Of a stretch of 64,000 bases of DNA, positions 62,470 to 64,000 are shown piece after piece. Within the stretch, counting starts at the first letter, position 1; each line of letters starts with the position of its first letter. Source of the DNA: Serinus canaria (Eukaryota; Chordata; Aves; Passeriformes; Fringillidae); contig NC_066313.1 in NCBI RefSeq assembly GCF_022539315.1, positions 23,411,059-23,475,058 on the forward strand. The letters are read 5' to 3'. The notes under the pieces were generated by a model. It saw only the letters and a program-made list of their open reading frames with translations. It was not told where the DNA came from and did no database searches. Made by a program: the position numbers and the translations under genes.

Positions 62470-64000
62470 TGATCCTCATAGAGTTACAGAGGGAGGCTCA
62501 CTGCCTCAGCCCCACAGCAATCCTACCCCACAGCCAGTTGCCATGCACCCCACACCTCCACTGGCCCTGGTTCACTGGCTGTGGGGAATGGCAAGGCAGG
62601 TGAGAAGCTGCAGGAACGGGGAAGAGAAGCAATTGCTATTAGGCTTTGGTGAACGATATTGCTTTGTTGCTAGAACAAAGCACTCAGCTTTCCAATAATA
62701 ACAATCTACATTTTTTTCTTTTAATCAAATTTCCTTTGTCATTGTGGCTTTTCTTAATTTTGCTTCAGCAGGGTAAGCCTCTCACTTCCAGCTTGCTGCC
62801 TCAATCGACACTGCCTCACTCTTAGTCACTTCTGCCCATGTGTGCCAGCACGCTCTCTCCTTCTTTATTTTCTTGACACAAATGGCAGTCATTGCTCAGA
62901 GAATGTGCTGGGTGAGCCTGCTTTGTAATTCAAACCTTTTATTCAGGTTACTATTATGTACTAAAGAGGAAAATATGTATTGGCTAAACGGCCTCCTTAC
63001 TGATGGTCCCCAGGATGGAAGGGAAGGGCTTGGGCACAGGACCTCATGTAAACCTGCTGTCTCCCTGCCTTGCTCATCTCTTGCCTGGTAATTCAGCTCC
63101 TTTTCATTGCCACCTGCATTCCCACTGCAGGGAGTAAACCCTGTGGTTGGAGATGAATTTATGCCTTTCTGTCAGTGTTCATGATTGACAGTGGGCTCAA
63201 GGACCAAAAACTTTGGGCATATCAAATAGCCAACAGGAAGATCAGGGCTGAAAATTGGGAGTGTTATTTGAAGGAAGCATGAATGAGATTTTACCTCTAC
63301 CTGGGTAATTTATACCAGTATAACTACTAGAGATCAGCACCCAACTGTGTAGGCTTATTCCACCAATGCAATGCCAGAAAGCCTCAGCAAACCCGAGGTA
63401 GGGATTCCCCACCATCACAAATGGCTTCATGCTGCTGTACCAATGAAAAATAAAAGCTGCCTGCCTGTCACTCAGATTTCAGTTTTCCAGAACACTGCTA
63501 GCAGAGTTAGGGGATAATACTGCAGCGTTTCAAGTTGTGCACCTTCATCCTTTTAGTACCATGTCTGTACAGCACCAGTGGCCACAGTTGTGTAAATGTG
63601 AGCTGAACCAGGCACTGGCACATGGAGGCACAACTCTCATGGTTGCAGTAAGGGGCACATCCTTTCTCATGGCAGTTGTGAGAAAACAGGACACCAAATG
63701 ATCTGGTTTCATTTTCAAAGAACAGGCACAGGCAGCCCTTGTTCCAGTGCAAAGCCTGCAGAAACATTTTCCCCACCAAAATGTCCTGATTATCAGTGTG
63801 AGTTTGCACTGCATCAGCAGCTTACTACTGTGAGACTGGCATATTTGCCATTCAGGTACAAAGATCCCAAATGCTGGTTCAACCTGCTGTGCTGCAGGCA
63901 TCCCAGCCCTCCTGTGTGTGGTGTGTGGTGTCTGACTGATGGCAACTGGGGGCTGCACCTCCAGAGGGTTCTTATCTGTGCTGCTGACACCTCCCTTGTC
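62470..64000. other. Unique sequence, no gene recognised
   Basis: About 1.5 kb to the window edge. Minus-strand frames of 100 and 137 codons overlap at 63507-63958 and show no domain; no repeat or RNA gene is recognised. Confidence 0.45.

Noticed and set aside
62222..62479. Serine- and proline-repeat protein on the minus strand
   Set aside because: It is the translation of the (AGGG)7 purine tract.
1..64000. CRISPR arrays, operons, ribosome binding sites, tRNA or rRNA genes
   Set aside because: The sequence is vertebrate nuclear DNA and none of these signals was seen on either strand.

Overview
The window looks like nuclear DNA of a bird, most likely a passerine (songbird). The evidence is in the repeats. 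There are several truncated CR1 retrotransposon pieces. At the left edge is an envelope-less class II (ERVK-like) endogenous retrovirus with its 3' LTR. A 385-bp solo LTR with clean target-site duplications is of a type I associate with passerines. A few very old LINE and SINE relics (L2-like, MIR/CORE-SINE) are also present. Repeat density is low and the sequence is moderately AT-rich, as is usual for avian macrochromosomes. I see no bacterial or viral gene organisation.

I could not recognise a single host protein-coding gene. The open reading frames are short, overlap on both strands, and lack recognisable domains. The window is therefore probably intergenic or deep intronic. The only coding-type sequence with recognisable motifs comes from transposable elements: a C-terminal integrase fragment (2-304), a decayed CR1 reverse transcriptase (about 44095-44625), a fragment with an intact YADD motif on the minus strand (56880-57131), a possible L2 carboxyl end (about 39200-39345), and a possible L1/Tx1-like ORF2 carboxyl end on the minus strand (about 29639-30215).

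Layout: 1-980 is the end of an ERV (integrase tail, polypurine tract, LTR). 981-13400 is unique sequence with one short CR1 tail. 13408-13802 is the solo LTR with its duplications. 14714-17579 is bracketed by two exact copies of a 42-bp sequence, the second directly abutting an old CR1. 17580-44000 is mostly unique, with short CR1/L2/L1-like relics, several perfect hairpins, a (TA)16 microsatellite and a few AT-rich stretches with TAATTA-type motifs. 44095-44625 is the old CR1 reverse transcriptase. 46474-46510 is a 17-bp perfect hairpin. 50338-50612 is an old sauropsid CORE-SINE. 56640-57131 is an AT-rich stretch next to the YADD-bearing LINE relic. 60921-61368 is a cluster of CR1, MIR and a 35-bp tandem duplication. 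62241-62469 is a purine-rich tract with a (AGGG)7 core.

Nothing here forms an operon or pathway. I did not find a convincing undescribed biological system. The most useful leads are old transposon pieces that may have been retained, the unexplained 42-bp duplication, the perfect short hairpins, and possible non-coding regulatory stretches. All of the latter need comparison with other genomes.
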